This document shows, piece by piece, positions 36,505 through 46,213 of a stretch of DNA of 64,000 nucleotides. Below the pieces are notes generated by a model that saw only the letters and a program-made list of their open reading frames with translations, did no database searches and had not been told where the DNA came from. The position numbers were made by a program, and so were the translations under genes. Origin of the DNA: JAEXOD01 sp963667875 (GTDB lineage Bacteria > Bacteroidota > Ignavibacteria > Ignavibacteriales > Melioribacteraceae); contig CAXXGC010000013.1 of assembly GCA_963667875.2 (NCBI GenBank), positions 558,001 through 622,000 on the forward strand, written 5' to 3'. How positions within the stretch are numbered: the stretch's first letter is position 1; each line of letters starts with the position of its first letter.

Positions 36505-37497
36505 TTAAATCATTTCGTTTTCTAAATTATTTATTTCATCTAAAAACCCTAACAATACATTTTCAACGCCTTGGTAAGTTTCATGTTTCATTATTTCCTG
36601 ACGTATTTTAGAACTGTTACGCAGGCCTTTTAGATAACCGCTATAATACTTTCTAAATGGGATAACAGCTCTTTTTTCTTCTTTAAGTTCAAGTTCATAT
36701 CTTAAATGCCTTAATGCGGTCTGAATTCTTAATTCGGGATCAATTATAGTAGAAACTTTCCCCGTTTCCAGTATTTCTTTAGCTTCCTTAAATATCCAAG
36801 GATGATTTATAGCTCCCCGCGCTATCATCACACCGTCGGGCCGATAGTTATTAACGACGTTTAAAACATCCTCGGCAGTAAAAATACCGCCATTAACAAT
36901 AACCGGAATTGAAACCACTTCTTTAATTTTTGGAATCCAACTATAGTCAGCATCGCCGGAATGTCCCTGCACTCGTGTTCTGCAATGAACAGTTAAAGCT
37001 TTTACGCCAACATCTTCCAATCGTTTTGCAACTTCCAGTATAACAAGATTATCCTCATCCCAACCTATGCGAGTTTTAACTGTTACAGGCAATTTAACGG
37101 CCTTTACAATCTCTTCAGCCATCTTTTGCATATATTCAGGGTCACGCAATAAACCGGCTCCTGCACCTCTGTTACAGACCTTCTTAACCCAACAACCCGC
37201 ATTAATATCTATTAAATCAGGATTAGCTTCTTCGGCTAATATTGCAGCTTTAATCATTGAATCTATATTTTCACCATAAATTTGAATACCAATTGGTCTT
37301 TCAAAATCTTCAATCAATAATTTTTCGTGAGTTTTTTTATTTTTTCTAATCAAACCTTCGGAATTTACAAACTCAGTATATACAATATCGGCACCTAATT
37401 CTTTACATAATCGTCTGAAAGCTAAATTTGTTACATCCTCCATTGGAGCAAGCAACAATCCGTTTTTACATATTATTTTATTATCAATATTTAACAT
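36505..37497 (-). CDS. dusB: tRNA-dihydrouridine synthase
   Basis: FMN-dependent reductase that forms dihydrouridine in the tRNA D-loop; 330 residues. LLAPMEDVTNLAFRRL at the N-terminus, IDINAGCWVKKV (catalytic cysteine in the AGC), KTRIGWD, LTVHCRTRVQGHSG, NGGIFTAED and GVMIARGA are Dus signatures closest to DusB. The usual NMGCP is here NAGCW, a small departure. It sits three bases after the MFS gene and 18 bp before the PAP2 gene, in one long minus-strand run. Confidence 0.93.
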   Translation of the reverse strand: MLNIDNKIICKNGLLLAPMEDVTNLAFRRLCKELGADIVYTEFVNSEGLIRKNKKTHEKLLIEDFERPIGIQIYGENIDSMIKAAILAEEANPDLIDINAGCWVKKVCNRGAGAGLLRDPEYMQKMAEEIVKAVKLPVTVKTRIGWDEDNLVILEVAKRLEDVGVKALTVHCRTRVQGHSGDADYSWIPKIKEVVSIPVIVNGGIFTAEDVLNVVNNYRPDGVMIARGAINHPWIFKEAKEILETGKVSTIIDPELRIQTALRHLRYELELKEEKRAVIPFRKYYSGYLKGLRNSSKIRQEIMKHETYQGVENVLLGFLDEINNLENEMI

Positions 37498-37500
37498 ATA

Positions 37501-38679
37501 TTATTTTTTGTCTAATTTATTTAACATTCCGGCACCTAATAATAAAGCAATAAAACTAATTATACAACCGGTTAAAAATGGTGCTTGGTACCCTATAAAA
37601 CTATAAGAAAATCCACCCCATAAAGGCCCTAATACACGCCCCAAAGCCGATATAGACTGACTGAAACCAAGTGTTGCTCCTTGATTATGCTCAGGAGAAT
37701 ATTTGGAAATCATACTTACTACAACTGGTTGTAAAATCCCATTGCCAACTGATAAAATTACAATTGCCACAACCACACCGGTAAAGTTCACTCCGTACGG
37801 TATAAGGCCAAGCCCAATAGTCAAACATATCATTCCAAATATAACTAATCTGCTGTCACTTATCCGTTTGGATAAAACTTTCATCAATCCGCCTTGAATT
37901 AAAGCTCCAATTAACCCCATAATTACATATAAATATATGATATCTCTATTGGTAAAATTATACAGCTTACTTCCAATTAATGGAAATGTACCATAAATAT
38001 TTGCCATTGAAAATACCAACAAAAAGAAAACAAATATTAACAATCCAATTATTGGATGTTTTAGTGTCTCTTTTGCAAATCTCAAATCAATAATTTTGTA
38101 ATTAATTTCAGTTTTTTCGGAAGTAATCTTTTTGGATTCAGGTAAAAAGAAAAAAGCAAAAATAAAAGCGATAAATGAAAATGCTGCACTTCCATAAGCG
38201 GCATATTCATAACCAAAATGCGAAAGAAATCCGCCTAACATTGGTCCAAACAGAAAACCGAGACCAAAAGCAGCTCCAATCATACCCATTCCCTTTGCTC
38301 TTTCTTCTTTTGTGGTTATATCGGCAATATATGCCTGAGCAACCCCAATATTACTTCCGCCAAAACCGGCTAACATTCTTGACAAAAATAATAACAAAAA
38401 AGAATGGGCAAAACTAAAAAGGATATAAGAAGACGCTGTAATTAATAATGTTGTTACTATAATCGGCCGTCTTCCTATTTTATCCGATACTTTTCCAAGT
38501 ATTGGATTAAATAAAAACTGAATGAGCGAAAAAATTGCTACAATCATTCCAATTTCAAAATCTGATATATGTAATTGTTTGCTTGCAAATATTGGCAAAA
38601 TGGGAATAAGAATTCCAAATCCCAACAGGTCAATAAATACAGTCGCAAAAATTATACTTAACGATGCTTTTTTATTCAT
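37501..38679 (-). CDS. MFS drug-efflux-type transporter (TetA-like)
   Basis: 392 residues with 12 predicted helices. GKVSDKIGRRPIIV in the loop after helix 2 is the MFS signature. GFGGSNIGVAQAYIAD and GAAFGLGFLFGPMLGG are typical of the TetA/DHA1 drug:H+ antiporter group. The substrate cannot be told from sequence. It is read with dusB, with a three-base gap. Confidence 0.88.
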   Translation of the reverse strand: MNKKASLSIIFATVFIDLLGFGILIPILPIFASKQLHISDFEIGMIVAIFSLIQFLFNPILGKVSDKIGRRPIIVTTLLITASSYILFSFAHSFLLLFLSRMLAGFGGSNIGVAQAYIADITTKEERAKGMGMIGAAFGLGFLFGPMLGGFLSHFGYEYAAYGSAAFSFIAFIFAFFFLPESKKITSEKTEINYKIIDLRFAKETLKHPIIGLLIFVFFLLVFSMANIYGTFPLIGSKLYNFTNRDIIYLYVIMGLIGALIQGGLMKVLSKRISDSRLVIFGMICLTIGLGLIPYGVNFTGVVVAIVILSVGNGILQPVVVSMISKYSPEHNQGATLGFSQSISALGRVLGPLWGGFSYSFIGYQAPFLTGCIISFIALLLGAGMLNKLDKK

Positions 38680-38689
38680 TTATATTTTT

Positions 38690-39838
38690 TTACCTTACTA
38701 TCAATTGCTGTTTATTGTTATATTTATTAATTATTATTTCGGTATCCAAAAAAGATTGTTTCATTTTAATTTTATCGCTGTCAGGTAAAAACAAATAATT
38801 GTTATTAGCTTCAATATTATTATTTGGTAATACTATATATTCGTCTTTCCCGTCATATTTCCCTTTGTAAACCCAAGTTGGCAAATATTCAACTCCCCCA
38901 AGAAAAACTTTATTTTTACTTTTAGCTATCGTAAATTTTAATATCAAACCGCTATCCTTATATCTATCGCGCTGATTTGAAATAAAATTACCTAAAGAAT
39001 ATATTACAAAACCTGTATCTAATTTATTATTTCCTTTAAAATAATCTATCGGTTCAAGCACATGCGGATGACTTCCAATTATTATATCAGCCCCGTACCC
39101 AACTGTTTTTTTAACAATTTCCTTTTGAAACGAAGATGGATCTTGTTTATATTCGTCACCAAAATGGAAATAGGTTAATATTATATCCGGATTTAACTTT
39201 TTAGCCTCACCAATATCTTTTTTAATTAAATTTGTATCTATTATGTTTACTAAATATTTTTCACCCTTAGGGATATTATTTCCATTAACACCATACGAAA
39301 AAGCCAATAAGGCAATATTAATACCGTTTACATTAACTATTCTAATAGAATCTCTATCAGCAGTTGAATTAAATGTTCCGGTATAATTTAATCCCAGGCT
39401 GTTTATTTTTTCAATTGTTTTTAATACTCCTTTTTTTCCTCTGTCATAAGAATGATTATTTGAAGTCATTAAAAAATCAAAACCCGCATTTTTAACCTCT
39501 TTTAAATAATCAAAAGGAGTATTAAAAGCCGGATAACCTGAATAAACCGATTCTTTACCTGTTAAAGTAGTTTCCAGATTTCCAATTGCAAAATCCGCAC
39601 GACTTATAAATTGTTTTACGAATAAGTAATTTTTAGAAAAATCAAAACTGTCAATTGCACCCGGTACTTTTGCAAATTCATACTGCGGCGCATGACACAT
39701 TAAATCACCAACAAAAACAATTGTTGCTATTTCTAATTTATCTTTTTTAATGCTTTTGTTCTCACCTTTAAAATTAAACATCATCAACAAGATGAAAATA
39801 AAGACATTAAAGTAATTTGTTAAACTAAATATGTGCAT
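38690..39838 (-). CDS. CapA/PgsA-family metallophosphatase-like protein
   Basis: 382 residues with an N-terminal membrane anchor (residues ~5-22), then a CapA (poly-gamma-glutamate synthesis) domain. Visible blocks: FVGDLMCHAPQYE, NLETTLTG, FDFLMTSNNHSYDRGKKG, LTYFHFGDEY and IIGSHPHVLEPI, which hold the conserved Asp, Asn and His residues. Family members act at the cell surface or periplasm; the link to poly-glutamate is not supported by neighbours here. It precedes the MFS gene by 10 bp. Confidence 0.88.
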   Translation of the reverse strand: MHIFSLTNYFNVFIFILLMMFNFKGENKSIKKDKLEIATIVFVGDLMCHAPQYEFAKVPGAIDSFDFSKNYLFVKQFISRADFAIGNLETTLTGKESVYSGYPAFNTPFDYLKEVKNAGFDFLMTSNNHSYDRGKKGVLKTIEKINSLGLNYTGTFNSTADRDSIRIVNVNGINIALLAFSYGVNGNNIPKGEKYLVNIIDTNLIKKDIGEAKKLNPDIILTYFHFGDEYKQDPSSFQKEIVKKTVGYGADIIIGSHPHVLEPIDYFKGNNKLDTGFVIYSLGNFISNQRDRYKDSGLILKFTIAKSKNKVFLGGVEYLPTWVYKGKYDGKDEYIVLPNNNIEANNNYLFLPDSDKIKMKQSFLDTEIIINKYNNKQQLIVR

Positions 39839-39943
39839 AAAATTAATAATTATTATAAAAACATTTTACTATTTGAAGACATAAAAAAGAAACCGGCAAG
39901 AAAAATAGTATGTTAATATTACATAATCTATTTAAAAATAGTT

Positions 39944-39972
39944 CCCCTTCCTGAAACAATAACAGGAAGGGG
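39944..39972 (-). terminator. Terminator of the histone H1-like gene
   Basis: CCCCTTCCTG (39944-39953) and CAGGAAGGGG (39963-39972) form a perfect 10 bp stem with a 9 nt loop. On the minus strand it is followed by ACTATTTTT. It is 38 bp past the stop at 40010. Confidence 0.85.
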
Positions 39973-40009
39973 CTAAAAATTATTCAAGAATAAATATTTG
40001 TGCTTAAAA

Positions 40010-40201
40010 CTATTTTTCGGATTTTTTTTGAGCTTTAATTTCTTGAATTTCGTCACGCATTTCTTTAGTCATAAATTTCAACTGATTTAATCCTTTTCTC
40101 AATCTTGTTCCTGCCATTGCATTTCCTTTAACATAAAATCTTTCAACATCTTCTTCCAGATTTTTAATCAATTCAACAATACCATTATACTTCTCGCTCA
40201 T
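40010..40201 (-). CDS. Histone H1-like small basic protein (Bacteroidota type)
   Basis: 63-residue Lys-rich helical protein. The core LIKNLEEDVERFYVKGNAMA followed by GTRLRKGLNQLK matches the short H1-like proteins common in Bacteroidota, and a basic tail KAQKKSEK ends it. A role in DNA compaction is assumed for the family but little tested. It has its own ribosome site (GGAGAC) and terminator, and lies 32 bp after the Fe-S oxidoreductase gene. Confidence 0.85.
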   Translation of the reverse strand: MSEKYNGIVELIKNLEEDVERFYVKGNAMAGTRLRKGLNQLKFMTKEMRDEIQEIKAQKKSEK

Positions 40202-40233
40202 TATACGTCTCCAACATATTTAAGGATTATTTG

Positions 40234-42231
40234 TTATTTTAAATTTTCCAAAACTATTTCAGCAATATCTTTTACTTCAATTTCTTCATTTTTATCTAAT
40301 GTTTTTAATCCATCGGTTAACATTGTCATACAAAACGGACATGCGGAAGCAATAGTTGAAGCACCTGTACTTACTGCTTCTTTTGTTCTGTTAACATTTA
40401 TTCTTTCACCTTCAAGCTCTTCTAAAAACATTCTGCCGCCGCCTGCACCACAGCAAAAACCTTTATCTTTATTTCTTTCCATTTCAACTAAATTAATACC
40501 GTTAACAGCTGTTAAAGTATTTCGTGGATCAGAATATATATCATTATATCTTCCAAGATAACAGCTATCATGATATGTAACTTTTTGTTGAACCGAATCA
40601 GTTTTTAATTCAATTTTTTTATCATTAATTAATTGATTAATTAATTCGGAATGATGAATAACTTCAAAGTTACCGCCAAAATCGGGATATTCATTTTTTA
40701 ATGAATTATAACAATGAGGACAAGCAGTAACAATTTTTTTAACATTATAATTGTTTAATGTTTCAACGTTTTCCTGCATCATCATTTGAGCTAAATATTC
40801 ATTTCCTAATCTTCTTGCCGTATCGCCGTTACATTTTTCTTCTTCACCTAAAATTCTAAAATCAACGTTTGCTTTTTGAAGAATTTTTGTGAACGCAACT
40901 GATACTTTTTGGTAACGCGCATCAAACGAACCTGAGCAGCCCACCCAAAATAAATATTCCGTATTTTTGTCTTCAGCCATTGTTTTTACATTTAACCCTT
41001 CAGCCCAGTTAGCCCTGTCCTGCGGATTAAAAGCCCAAGGTGAAAAATTATTTTCTAAATTTTTGAATAACGAATTCATTTCATTTGGAAATTCCGATTC
41101 ACTTAAAACTAAATTTCTTCTTAAATCAACAATAGCATCAACATGTTCTATCATAACCGGACATTCTTGAACACAGGCACCGCATGTTGTACAAGCCCAA
41201 AGTTCTTCATCTTTAATGTAATTATGAATTAACGTATTATTTGCTATTTCTTCATTTTCAATTTTATTTAAGAATAGTGGTGCTTTTTCTTCAGTTCTAT
41301 GCCGTATATCAACAATAATTTTGCGTGGTGAAAGCATTTTTCCTGTTCCGTTAGCAGGACAAGCTGCCATACATCTTCCGCATTCAGTACACGAATAACC
41401 GTCCAACAAATGTTTCCACGAAAACTGGTCAATATCAGCAACTCCAAAAATATCAGTTTCAGCTTCAAGATCTAATTTTGATAATGCATATTTTCTATTA
41501 CCTGTTTTGCCAAGATAAACATTAGGAATTGATGTAATTACGTGAAAATGTTTAGAATATGGTAAAAAGTTCATAAATGAAAATATTATTAAGATATGAC
41601 CCCACCAAAAAACTTGATTTAATGTTGCCGCAATATCTAACGAATTAGGACAATAAAACATAGTACTTAAAAATTGAGATACAGGTCTAAATTCACCATC
41701 AGCAAATTGAAAGTTATTTAATGCAATTGCCGAACTGTTTTGACCAAACATTGTAATTACTACAAAAAGAATTAAAATTAAAATTGTTGCCGCATCTATT
41801 TTCCCGGCGCCGCTTACTTCTAATCTTTTAATTTTTAATACAAATCTTCTAAATAACGAAATTAAAATTGCTGCAAAAACCAAAACACCAAAAATATCTT
41901 GTGTAAATGTCATAAGTGTAAAAACGGGACCTAAAAAGCTTAACGAAAACGCGCTATAAAATCCTTGAAATATAGATTCTAACACCGCAAAAACAAACAA
42001 CATAAATCCCCAGAATATAAAAAAATGAATAGTACCTGCAATTTTATATCGTAATAATTTTGATTGTCCGAAAGCAACTAAAAGTACATTTTTTATCCTT
42101 TCCGGAATGTTATCAAACCTATTTTCAGGTTTCCCAATTTTTAATGTTTTAATTCGTAACATTAAACTGTATGCCAAAAAGCCAAATGCCGCAATAAAAA
42201 CCAATACAAAAATGATATTTTTTAATTCCAT
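40234..42231 (-). CDS. Membrane (Fe-S) oxidoreductase with NarI-like and HdrD-like (CCG) domains
   Basis: 665 residues. The first ~230 form about six membrane helices resembling cytochrome b-type NarI subunits. A ferredoxin part with CTECGRCMAACP and CTTCGACVQECP should bind two [4Fe-4S] clusters. Two CCG domains follow (CNGDTARR...CPHCYNSLK; CYLGRYND...CCGAGGGRMF). This layout matches the DUF224 proteins described as EtfAB:menaquinone oxidoreductases (EMO), which pass electrons from acyl-CoA dehydrogenases to quinone. An acyl-CoA dehydrogenase gene is 1 kb away on the other strand, which fits. No etfAB genes are in the window, so the partner remains inferred. Confidence 0.88.
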   Translation of the reverse strand: MELKNIIFVLVFIAAFGFLAYSLMLRIKTLKIGKPENRFDNIPERIKNVLLVAFGQSKLLRYKIAGTIHFFIFWGFMLFVFAVLESIFQGFYSAFSLSFLGPVFTLMTFTQDIFGVLVFAAILISLFRRFVLKIKRLEVSGAGKIDAATILILILFVVITMFGQNSSAIALNNFQFADGEFRPVSQFLSTMFYCPNSLDIAATLNQVFWWGHILIIFSFMNFLPYSKHFHVITSIPNVYLGKTGNRKYALSKLDLEAETDIFGVADIDQFSWKHLLDGYSCTECGRCMAACPANGTGKMLSPRKIIVDIRHRTEEKAPLFLNKIENEEIANNTLIHNYIKDEELWACTTCGACVQECPVMIEHVDAIVDLRRNLVLSESEFPNEMNSLFKNLENNFSPWAFNPQDRANWAEGLNVKTMAEDKNTEYLFWVGCSGSFDARYQKVSVAFTKILQKANVDFRILGEEEKCNGDTARRLGNEYLAQMMMQENVETLNNYNVKKIVTACPHCYNSLKNEYPDFGGNFEVIHHSELINQLINDKKIELKTDSVQQKVTYHDSCYLGRYNDIYSDPRNTLTAVNGINLVEMERNKDKGFCCGAGGGRMFLEELEGERINVNRTKEAVSTGASTIASACPFCMTMLTDGLKTLDKNEEIEVKDIAEIVLENLK

Positions 42232-42242
42232 TACTAACCTGT

Positions 42243-43061
42243 TTAGTGAATAATAAATTTATAAGTTTTTTCTAATAATTCTTCAAATTTGTCATTTGTA
42301 CCAGCAAACGGATGCTGAATATCAAAAGTATGACTCGCTTTTTCTATTTTAACAAAACTTGCAAGTTCTTTATTTGACCATTCAAACAGCTGCTCGCCTT
42401 CCTCAATTGGAACCGTAAGATCGTTTGTGCCATGAGCAATTAACAATGGTTTTTGTAAATTGCAAAGCGCTTTTTGCATCGAAAGTGATCCGTCTTTATT
42501 ATTTTCAACATCATCTAATAAAGTCGAGTTAAGTTTCATAACTTGATTAGTTCTAGTATTTAATATTTCAACAAAACCGTCTTTTTTCCAAACCTGTTTT
42601 TGTCTGTCGGTATACCTATCTAATTTTGCAATTGCAGACCATAGTGCTATTTTATTAACATTAACGTTATTGGAACACAAAGCTGCTATTGCTCCGCCGC
42701 GGCTATGGCCAATAAGTGAAACCTTTTTTGGATTACTGCAAAACAATCCTGCTTTATAATTATTAATAACTTCATTTAATTCAAAAATTTCCCTTGAAAA
42801 AGTATTTGCCGCAAACTTTTCCATTTCGGTAAATTCATCAAATTTATCACCAATTCCATTTAGTGAAAAATTAAAAGTAATTAAATAAATTCCTTTTTTT
42901 TCGAAGTATTCACCCAGGTACGGAACAAAACCCCAATCTTTAAAACCTTTAAAACCATGCACATAAATAACATGATATTTATAATCGTCTGGAGTTGAGC
43001 CGTATGTTGTAATTCGAATTTTTTCGGAATCGTACAGTTTTATTTCAAAATTATTTGTCAT
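42243..43061 (-). CDS. Alpha/beta hydrolase (dienelactone hydrolase/peptidase S9-like)
   Basis: 272 residues as started here. VHGFKGFKDWGFVP is the oxyanion region, GHSRGG holds the nucleophile serine, LIAHGTNDLTVP the acid and ASHTFD the histidine. The frame reaches an ATG at 43124, but the extra 21 residues are hydrophobic, poorly like an export signal and unlike family starts, so I chose the ATG at 43061. It ends 11 bp before the Fe-S oxidoreductase gene and may be cotranscribed. The substrate is unknown. Confidence 0.83.
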   Translation of the reverse strand: MTNNFEIKLYDSEKIRITTYGSTPDDYKYHVIYVHGFKGFKDWGFVPYLGEYFEKKGIYLITFNFSLNGIGDKFDEFTEMEKFAANTFSREIFELNEVINNYKAGLFCSNPKKVSLIGHSRGGAIAALCSNNVNVNKIALWSAIAKLDRYTDRQKQVWKKDGFVEILNTRTNQVMKLNSTLLDDVENNKDGSLSMQKALCNLQKPLLIAHGTNDLTVPIEEGEQLFEWSNKELASFVKIEKASHTFDIQHPFAGTNDKFEELLEKTYKFIIH

Positions 43062-43206
43062 TATGCTCAAAAAAACTAATTTTACATGCAAAAATAACAT
43101 TTTTTTTTGGAATTTTAAACACATTATATTTTTAATGGAATAATGATTTTTATTTAATAATCAATTTATTTATCTTACAAATTCAAATAGAGGAAAATTA
43201 TATAAA

Positions 43207-44352
43207 ATGAATTTTGATTTTACTGAAGTGGATAACGATTTAAGAAAGGCTGTACGAAATTTTACTGATAAGGAGATTAGACCTTTAGCACGACAAATTG
43301 ATGAACAGGAAGAAATACCCGATACACTTATTAAAAAAATGGCAGAAATGGGATTGATGGGAACTTCATTCCCTGAAGAATATGGCGGCGGCGGATATGG
43401 AGAAGTTGGTTTTTGTATTGCTCAGGAAGAAATTACAAAAGGATGCGGTTCTTCCGCAACCTTTATTGGAGCACATCAATCGATAGGAACTAATGCAATT
43501 TATTTAGGCGGTACAGAAGATTTAAAACAAAAATATATGCCCCATTTGACAGCCGGAGATAAAATTGCATCATTTGCATTAACAGAAGCCGGGGCTGGAT
43601 CAGATACATTTAATTTACGCACATCTGCCAATTTTGATGGTAATAAATGGATTATTAACGGTGAAAAAATTTGGATAACAAATGCCGGAATTGCAGATGT
43701 TTTTTCTGTTTTTGCAAGAACTTCCCGCGGTATAACCGGATTTGTTGTAGAAAAAGACTTCCCTGGTGTTTCAATTGGAGTTAAAGAAAAAAAACTGGGT
43801 TTAAGAGGAAGTGTAACCAATACTGTTAGTTTTGATAATGTTGAAGTTCCCAAAGAAAATATGATTGGCGATGATGGACGCGGATTTTTAATTGCAATGC
43901 GTGCATTGGATGCAGGACGTTTGGGAGTTGGAGCTTGTTCACTTGGAGCCTCCAAAGAAATGTTAAGATTATCGGTTGAATATGCAAAAAACAGAAGTCA
44001 GTTTGGACAAAATATTATTAAGTTTCAAGCTATCCAATTTATGATATCCGAGATGACTTCCAAAATATATGCTATGGAAAGTATGTTATACAGAGCTGCA
44101 AAAAATTATGAATTGCATAAAGATATAGCGCAAGAAGCTGCAATAGTTAAATTATTCTGTTCCGAAGCTGTATCCGAAGTTGTTGATTTGGCTTTACAAA
44201 TTCATGGCGGAATGGGCTTTTCCAGGGAAATTCCTATTGAAAGATATTATAGAGATGCCAGAGTATTACGAATATTTGAAGGAACAAGCGAAATACAAAA
44301 ATTAATAATTTCCCGAAAAACGATTAAAAAAAATGGGGTAGTTGATTTTTAA
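43207..44352 (+). CDS. Acyl-CoA dehydrogenase
   Basis: 381-residue FAD enzyme oxidising acyl-CoA at C2-C3. FALTEAGAGSD and INGEKIWITNAG are the FAD/substrate blocks, QFGQNIIKFQAIQ follows, and YYRDARVLRIFEGTSEIQ near the C-terminus holds the usual catalytic glutamate in FEGTSE. This is the short/branched-chain or butyryl type by length and motif; chain length is not decided. AGAGGA precedes the ATG. It shares one base with the following hisA gene. Confidence 0.94.
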   Translation: MNFDFTEVDNDLRKAVRNFTDKEIRPLARQIDEQEEIPDTLIKKMAEMGLMGTSFPEEYGGGGYGEVGFCIAQEEITKGCGSSATFIGAHQSIGTNAIYLGGTEDLKQKYMPHLTAGDKIASFALTEAGAGSDTFNLRTSANFDGNKWIINGEKIWITNAGIADVFSVFARTSRGITGFVVEKDFPGVSIGVKEKKLGLRGSVTNTVSFDNVEVPKENMIGDDGRGFLIAMRALDAGRLGVGACSLGASKEMLRLSVEYAKNRSQFGQNIIKFQAIQFMISEMTSKIYAMESMLYRAAKNYELHKDIAQEAAIVKLFCSEAVSEVVDLALQIHGGMGFSREIPIERYYRDARVLRIFEGTSEIQKLIISRKTIKKNGVVDF

Positions 44353-45104
44353 TGAACAAAATTTTAGTTATACCCTCAATTGATATTCACAACGGGAAAA
44401 CCGTTAGAGTGGTTCAAGGTATTCCTGAACTAAATGTTAAGGAATATGATAACGACCCTGTAGAAATGGCCATGATTTGGCGTGCTGAAAATTCCAAATG
44501 TATTCATATTGTTGATTTTGATGCAATACATGAAAACAGCCACATGAACGATTCAGTTATTCAGGAGATTTGTGAATCAGTTGTTATTCCTGTTGAATTG
44601 GGCGGTGGAATTAAAGATTTGGATGATGCTAAAAGAGCTTTTGACCTTGGAATTTTTCGTTTGGTTATTGGTTCATTAACTTTTGTGAATCCGGCAGAAT
44701 TTATTAAAATTTTGGAATATTTTGGAAAACAAAAAATTGCCGCAGCTATTGATGTTGTTGATAACAATGTTATCGTTAGAGGAAGAAAAATATCAACAGG
44801 TTTGGATCCCCTGACTTGCGCTAAAAAGTTCAAAGAATATGGTGTTGAACGCATAGTAATTACCGATGTTAAAACTAATGGTATGTTAGGCGGACCAAAT
44901 GTTGGACTTTCCCGATTAATTGCTTCCGAAACAGGACTTAAAGTAACCCATTCGGGTGGAGTTGCTAATTATGCCGATTTAATGTCTGTTCAAAAATATG
45001 TTTGCGAGGGAATAGATTCGGTTATTATTGGCAGAGCTTTGTATGAAAATAAATTTCCATGTCAAAAAATTTGGCGTGTAGCAGAATCAGGAATTTTTTA
45101 TTAG
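44352..45104 (+). CDS. hisA: HisA-type phosphoribosylformimino isomerase
   Basis: 250-residue TIM barrel of the HisA/HisF family, expected to isomerise ProFAR to PRFAR in histidine synthesis. IPSIDIHNGKTVRVVQG has the first catalytic aspartate; AAIDVVDN has the second, at about residue 136. ELGGGIKDL and HSGGVANY are the phosphate-binding loops. It lies outside any histidine operon, between an acyl-CoA dehydrogenase and a cyclic-nucleotide-binding protein, so a paralogous role is possible, although the key residues are kept. Confidence 0.87.
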   Translation: MNKILVIPSIDIHNGKTVRVVQGIPELNVKEYDNDPVEMAMIWRAENSKCIHIVDFDAIHENSHMNDSVIQEICESVVIPVELGGGIKDLDDAKRAFDLGIFRLVIGSLTFVNPAEFIKILEYFGKQKIAAAIDVVDNNVIVRGRKISTGLDPLTCAKKFKEYGVERIVITDVKTNGMLGGPNVGLSRLIASETGLKVTHSGGVANYADLMSVQKYVCEGIDSVIIGRALYENKFPCQKIWRVAESGIFY

Positions 45105-45110
45105 GTTAAT

Positions 45111-45689
45111 ATGGAAAATAATATAATTCGTAAAAGTAGTTTTTGGACAAATTTTTTCAAAACTCCACAGCAAAAAGATACTTTAAGCAAAGTATTTTTG
45201 TCTAATCCTATTTTTAGTAATCTTAAACAAAAAGATATCGACTCGTTAATTAAACTGATGCACAGCAGAGTATATCAATCCGGCGAATATATATTTTTAC
45301 AGGGTGATCCCGGGATAGGACTTTATTTTGTTATTGAAGGTGAAGTTAAAATTATTACTAATCTTGGTAATAAAAAAAAATATACATTGGTTGAATTAAC
45401 CCAGGGCGATTTTTTTGGCGAACTGGCGTTATTAAATGATGAAAACAGATCGGCTTCGGCATTAGCCGCAACTGACGCAAAAATAGCTGTAATATTTAAA
45501 CCCGATTTAGATGAATTTATTGATAGATTCCCGCAAAAAGGCATATCTATTCTTCGTGGAATTAGTCAGGTTTTAGCTACTAGACTAAAAAACATGAATG
45601 AGGATTTTTTTAATCTTTATATTAAAACTTATGAATTAAATAAAGAGGATAAAAATGGAAATGATAAAGAAAATACTGGTACCAATTGA
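45111..45689 (+). CDS. Cyclic-nucleotide-binding domain protein
   Basis: 192 residues with one cNMP-binding domain at ~45-160: YIFLQGDPGIGLYFVIEGEVKI, GDFFGELALLNDENRSASALA (phosphate-binding cassette). I see no DNA-binding helix-turn-helix after it, unlike CRP/FNR regulators, so it is probably a ligand-sensing or adaptor protein. The 3' end overlaps the UspA gene by 35 bases, indicating joint expression. Confidence 0.88.
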   Translation: MENNIIRKSSFWTNFFKTPQQKDTLSKVFLSNPIFSNLKQKDIDSLIKLMHSRVYQSGEYIFLQGDPGIGLYFVIEGEVKIITNLGNKKKYTLVELTQGDFFGELALLNDENRSASALAATDAKIAVIFKPDLDEFIDRFPQKGISILRGISQVLATRLKNMNEDFFNLYIKTYELNKEDKNGNDKENTGTN

Positions 45690-46128
45690 TTTTTCGGATT
45701 ATTCGAAAAACGCATTAAAATATGCAGTTCAATTTTCTAAGTTTTTTGAAGCAAAAATTTATCTAATTTATGTTATAGAACCAATGGTTTATCCTTCCGA
45801 TTTCAGTTTGGGTCAGGTTTCAATTCCTTCAACAGAATATGATATGCAAGACAGAGCAAAATCGGAATTAGAATTGTTAGTTAAAAATGAAATTACGGAA
45901 GAACTTTGTACCGAAGTAATAATTAAGGCCGGGAAACCGTTTGTTGAAATTATTGATACTGCTTCGGAATTAGATATTGATTTAATTATTATTGCCACAC
46001 ACGGCCATACGGGAATGGAACATTTATTGTTTGGCAGCACTGCCGAAAAAGTAGTAAGAAAAGCCCCCTGTCCTGTTTTAACACTACGCGAACCGATAAA
46101 AGGATTTAAATTTAAGGGAAATATTTAA
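45655..46128 (+). CDS. Universal stress protein (UspA family)
   Basis: 157-residue single Usp domain. KKILVPIDFSDYSKNALKYA opens the fold, and the ATP-binding signature GHTGMEHLLFGSTAEKVVRKAPCPVL (G-2x-G-9x-G-S/T) closes it, so it is probably an ATP-binding member. The ATG at 45655 has AGAGGA upstream. It is coupled to the preceding cyclic-nucleotide-binding gene. Confidence 0.93.
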   Translation: MEMIKKILVPIDFSDYSKNALKYAVQFSKFFEAKIYLIYVIEPMVYPSDFSLGQVSIPSTEYDMQDRAKSELELLVKNEITEELCTEVIIKAGKPFVEIIDTASELDIDLIIIATHGHTGMEHLLFGSTAEKVVRKAPCPVLTLREPIKGFKFKGNI

Positions 46129-46213
46129 TTAATAATGTAACCCAGTTTATTTTAATACGTCTTAAGCTATGGGAATTTCCCAAGAATAATTATTTAAAAT
46201 TTAAAGGATTAAC

